Made by a program: the position numbers and the translations under genes. A stretch of 8,222 nt of DNA from Enterobacteriaceae bacterium UBA2655 (lineage in GTDB: Bacteria; Pseudomonadota; Gammaproteobacteria; Enterobacterales; Enterobacteriaceae). Below, one piece after another: positions 6,201 through 8,222 of the stretch (position 1 is the first letter of the stretch; the number at the start of each line of letters is the position of its first letter). Under the pieces are notes generated by a model. That model saw only the letters and a program-made list of their open reading frames with translations. It was not told the DNA's origin and did not search any database. Location: NCBI GenBank assembly GCA_002359495.1, contig DENB01000096.1, positions 1 to 8,222 of the forward strand, in the 5' to 3' direction.

Positions 6201-7577
6201 TTATGCCTGTCTTGTCACGAATTGGCCGAAGCCGGGTTCGACCTGTATCTGGCCGTGGTTATATACCGTGACGCCACGAATGAATGTGCGCACCACTTTA
6301 CCCTGACAGACCATGCCTTCAAATGCGCTCCACTTGCCGAGTCCGTGAAACTTCGCCCCCTCGACGCGCCATTCGGCGTTTGCATCGTAAAACGCCAGAT
6401 CGGCGTCGAACCCCAGCGCGATGGCGCCTTTCCGGCCCCATAAGCCAAAGGCGCGCGCCGGGCCGCTGGCGGTCATGCGGGCAAACTCGCTCAGCGGCAG
6501 CCCGCGTTTGCGGTGCGCCTCGCTGAAGAACATCGGGCTTAAGGTTTCAACGCCGGTCAGACCCATGCCCGCTTCCCAGATGCTCTCCAGTCCGGCGAGC
6601 TTCTGCTCCGGGGTATAAGGGCAGTGATCGGAGGCGATCATGTCGATCCCGCCGCGCTCCAGCACCTGCCATAGCGCATCCACGACCGGACGCGGGCGAA
6701 TCGGCGGGCCGCAGCGGGCGTTGGGCCCGATACGCACCAGGTCTTCTTCGTCGAGAATCAGATAGTGCGGACAGGTTTCAAAGGTGGCGCGCACTTCGGG
6801 CTTCGCCGCGATAATCGTCTCGGTGGCGCGCGCCGAGCTGACGTGAACGATATGGCAACGCGCGCCGGTTTCGCGCGCGATCGCCAGCACCCGACCGACC
6901 GCTTCAATTTCAGCGATTTCCGGCCCGGCCAGCGCATGGGCGCGCGTATCTTTGCGCCCGGCCTGGCGCAGTTCGTTGCCCGCGCCGAGCAAAATGTCAT
7001 GGTTTTCCGCATGAACGCCGATCAGCCCGTCGAAGGTCGCGAGTTCGCGCATCGCGCGCAGCAGGCCGTCGTCGTCCAGGCGCGGCAAGCCTTTTTCGTC
7101 TGTGGCGCCGCCGTCTGGCGCGCCGCTGCACAGAAAAGCTTTAAAGGCGATGGCGCCCTCTTTGTCTAACGCGGCGAGCTGATCGACGTTATCGCCGTCC
7201 AGGCCCGCCCACATGGCGAAATCCACCGAACAGTTGCGCTCAAGCCAGCTGCGTTTGGCGACGAAGCGATCCAGCGTAGTGGCGGGCGGCAGCGAATGCG
7301 GCATCTCGACGATGGTGGTGACGCCGTGCGCCGCCGCGCCGCGCGTACCTTCTCGTAGTTCCTGTTCGGGGAAATCGTGCGAGCCGGTAAAGTGGGTATG
7401 TACGTCAATCGCGCCGGGCGCCACGATCAGGCCGCTGGCGTCAATGACCTCGTCCACCGTCGGCTGCAGCGCGCCGCGCGTCAGCAGGGCGGCGATTTTG
7501 CCGTTGTCGATCAGCAGGTCGACAGGCTGTTCGCCCTGCGCGGTGATGACCAGACCGTTAATAATCAGCGTTTTCAT
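6201..7577 (-). CDS. Allantoinase/dihydropyrimidinase-like cyclic amidohydrolase
   Basis: A 458-residue binuclear-metal amidohydrolase of the allantoinase/hydantoinase/dihydroorotase group, which opens the ring of cyclic ureides or imides. E. coli AllB is 453 residues and resembles it along its whole length, for example DASGLIVAPGAIDVHTHF, CPHYLILD and GFDADLAF. All six expected metal ligands are present: His60 and His62 (DVHTHF), Lys146 as the carboxylated bridge (FKAFLCS), His189 (GVHAEN), His245 (IVHVSS) and Asp317 (ASDHCP). The ATG overlaps the stop of the binding-protein gene by four bases (ATGA), with GGAGAG upstream, so the two are co-translated. It is 13 bases or 97 bases from the GntR start, depending on which start is used. 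No other allantoin-pathway gene (ureidoglycolate or allantoate enzymes) is visible, so the substrate may instead be a hydantoin or another cyclic imide. The allB symbol is therefore withheld. Confidence 0.85.
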   Translation of the reverse strand: MKTLIINGLVITAQGEQPVDLLIDNGKIAALLTRGALQPTVDEVIDASGLIVAPGAIDVHTHFTGSHDFPEQELREGTRGAAAHGVTTIVEMPHSLPPATTLDRFVAKRSWLERNCSVDFAMWAGLDGDNVDQLAALDKEGAIAFKAFLCSGAPDGGATDEKGLPRLDDDGLLRAMRELATFDGLIGVHAENHDILLGAGNELRQAGRKDTRAHALAGPEIAEIEAVGRVLAIARETGARCHIVHVSSARATETIIAAKPEVRATFETCPHYLILDEEDLVRIGPNARCGPPIRPRPVVDALWQVLERGGIDMIASDHCPYTPEQKLAGLESIWEAGMGLTGVETLSPMFFSEAHRKRGLPLSEFARMTASGPARAFGLWGRKGAIALGFDADLAFYDANAEWRVEGAKFHGLGKWSAFEGMVCQGKVVRTFIRGVTVYNHGQIQVEPGFGQFVTRQA

Positions 7578-8222
7578 GCCGTCTCTCCGGGATGGGTGAC
7601 CAGCGCCGCATAAGGCACCGGCAGAGCAGGATCAAGCCAGCCGATGTCGCTCAGCAGCTGACAAAAATGGTCGAAATCCGCACGCGGGATCAGCGTTTGC
7701 GGCGCGAAGACCTGCGCCTGCTGATAGGCGGCAATACCGACGACCAGCGCCGCCAGCGAATAGCCGGGATAGCGCGACTGGATCTGTTCGGCGACCTCCA
7801 GCGCATCATGCTGCCGCAGCCAGCGCAGCGCCCGGGCGATGGCGCGCGTAAAGGCGGCAAAGGCGGCGGGTTTCTCCTGCATCACGTCCGCCCGGGCGAT
7901 ATAGGCGCTCCAGGGCACGTTGCCGCAGGGCTGCGCCAGGTTGGCGACGCTGTGCAACAGGCCGTCGGCGATCGCCGGGGCCAGCGCGTGCATCGAATGC
8001 AGCGCGTAATCCGCATCGCCGGCGGCGACCCTGGCATAGTCGCGCGCTTCGTCGCCGCTGCCGGGCAGCAGCGTGACCGCATCCGCCAGTCCATGCTGAC
8101 GCAGCAGCCAGCGAAAGGTGAGCGTAGCGGTGCCCACATTGCCGACGTCAATGACGCATTTGCCGCGTAAATCGGCCAGTTGAAAAGCGGGTTGCGCCTG
8201 CGCGGCAGCCAGGAACCAGGGG
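7574..8222 (-). CDS. ABC transporter substrate-binding protein, C-terminal part (NMT1/SsuA-like)
   Basis: The C-terminal 215 residues of a periplasmic-binding-type protein; the start lies beyond the right edge and the frame is open through the edge. Visible features are PWFLAAAQAQPAFQLADLRGK followed by CVIDVGNVGTAT, the second-lobe entry typical of NMT1/SsuA/THI5-like proteins that bind sulfonates, pyrimidine precursors or related small molecules; then ARVAAGDADYALHSMHALAP, and a helical C-terminal section (FAAFTRAIARALRWLRQHD). It is the most upstream gene seen in the minus-strand operon and overlaps the amidohydrolase start by four bases. Genes for the membrane and ATPase subunits would be expected beyond the right edge. 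A GTG at 8137 is internal and not a start. Family assignment is moderate because the N-terminal half is missing and no ligand residue can be assigned. Confidence 0.72.
   Translation of the reverse strand, partial: PWFLAAAQAQPAFQLADLRGKCVIDVGNVGTATLTFRWLLRQHGLADAVTLLPGSGDEARDYARVAAGDADYALHSMHALAPAIADGLLHSVANLAQPCGNVPWSAYIARADVMQEKPAAFAAFTRAIARALRWLRQHDALEVAEQIQSRYPGYSLAALVVGIAAYQQAQVFAPQTLIPRADFDHFCQLLSDIGWLDPALPVPYAALVTHPGETA

Noticed and set aside
5426..6271. Plus-strand open frame of 281 codons across the GntR gene
   Set aside because: It is antisense to a well-supported GntR/FCD protein and runs into the amidohydrolase gene; its low-complexity Arg/His-rich product has no motif.
6201..7577. 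Calling the amidohydrolase a dihydroorotase of pyrimidine synthesis
   Set aside because: The length, the overall resemblance to AllB and the catabolic operon setting fit allantoinase or hydantoinase-like enzymes better than a biosynthetic dihydroorotase.
7592..8170. Plus-strand open frame of 192 codons opposite the binding-protein gene
   Set aside because: It is antisense to a binding-protein frame that stays open to the window edge and is translationally coupled to the amidohydrolase; its product looks like a shadow translation.

Overview
The window comes from a GC-rich gammaproteobacterium, most likely a member of the Enterobacterales and possibly Erwiniaceae (Pantoea, Erwinia or Mixta). 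The best evidence is the pairing of a xylulokinase (xylB) tail with wecH, whose product has the same 331-residue length and near-identical N-terminal motifs as the E. coli WecH I recall. In E. coli these genes sit in one neighbourhood (glyQ - wecH - yiaA - yiaB - xylB - xylA). The genus is inference; the synteny rests on remembered E. coli gene order.

Layout, left to right. Positions 1-791 (+) hold the C-terminal half of xylulokinase. Positions 868-2376 (+) hold a two-gene unit, an isochorismatase-fold cysteine hydrolase followed by a GlxA-type regulator (DJ-1/PfpI domain plus AraC HTH), in the place where E. coli carries yiaAB. wecH (2361-3356, -) converges on the regulator and overlaps its last 16 bases. 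Positions 3599-4185 (+) hold an AT-rich toxin-first type II toxin-antitoxin operon (HigB/Gp49-like toxin, XRE antitoxin). It is preceded by three evenly spaced TAGC-N6-GCTA operator-like palindromes. From 4256 to the right edge, all on the minus strand and so transcribed right to left, lies a catabolic operon: ABC substrate-binding protein (cut by the edge), allantoinase/hydantoinase-like amidohydrolase, GntR/FCD regulator, and an enolase-superfamily (mandelate racemase-like) enzyme.

How the parts may work together. The right-hand operon reads as uptake and breakdown of a small molecule: a binding protein captures it, a cyclic amidohydrolase opens a cyclic ureide or imide ring, an acid-abstracting enolase-superfamily enzyme racemises or dehydrates a carboxylate, and a ligand-responsive GntR repressor controls the set. 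The real substrate cannot be read from sequence. The hydrolase/GlxA pair looks like a second small self-regulated catabolic unit. The TA module lies beside wecH where glyQ would be expected, which suggests that everything from about 3480 rightward is accessory DNA inserted next to wecH. No RNA genes, insertion sequences or CRISPR arrays were seen, and no gene-free stretch exceeds 300 bases (the longest is 3357-3598, about 240 bases).
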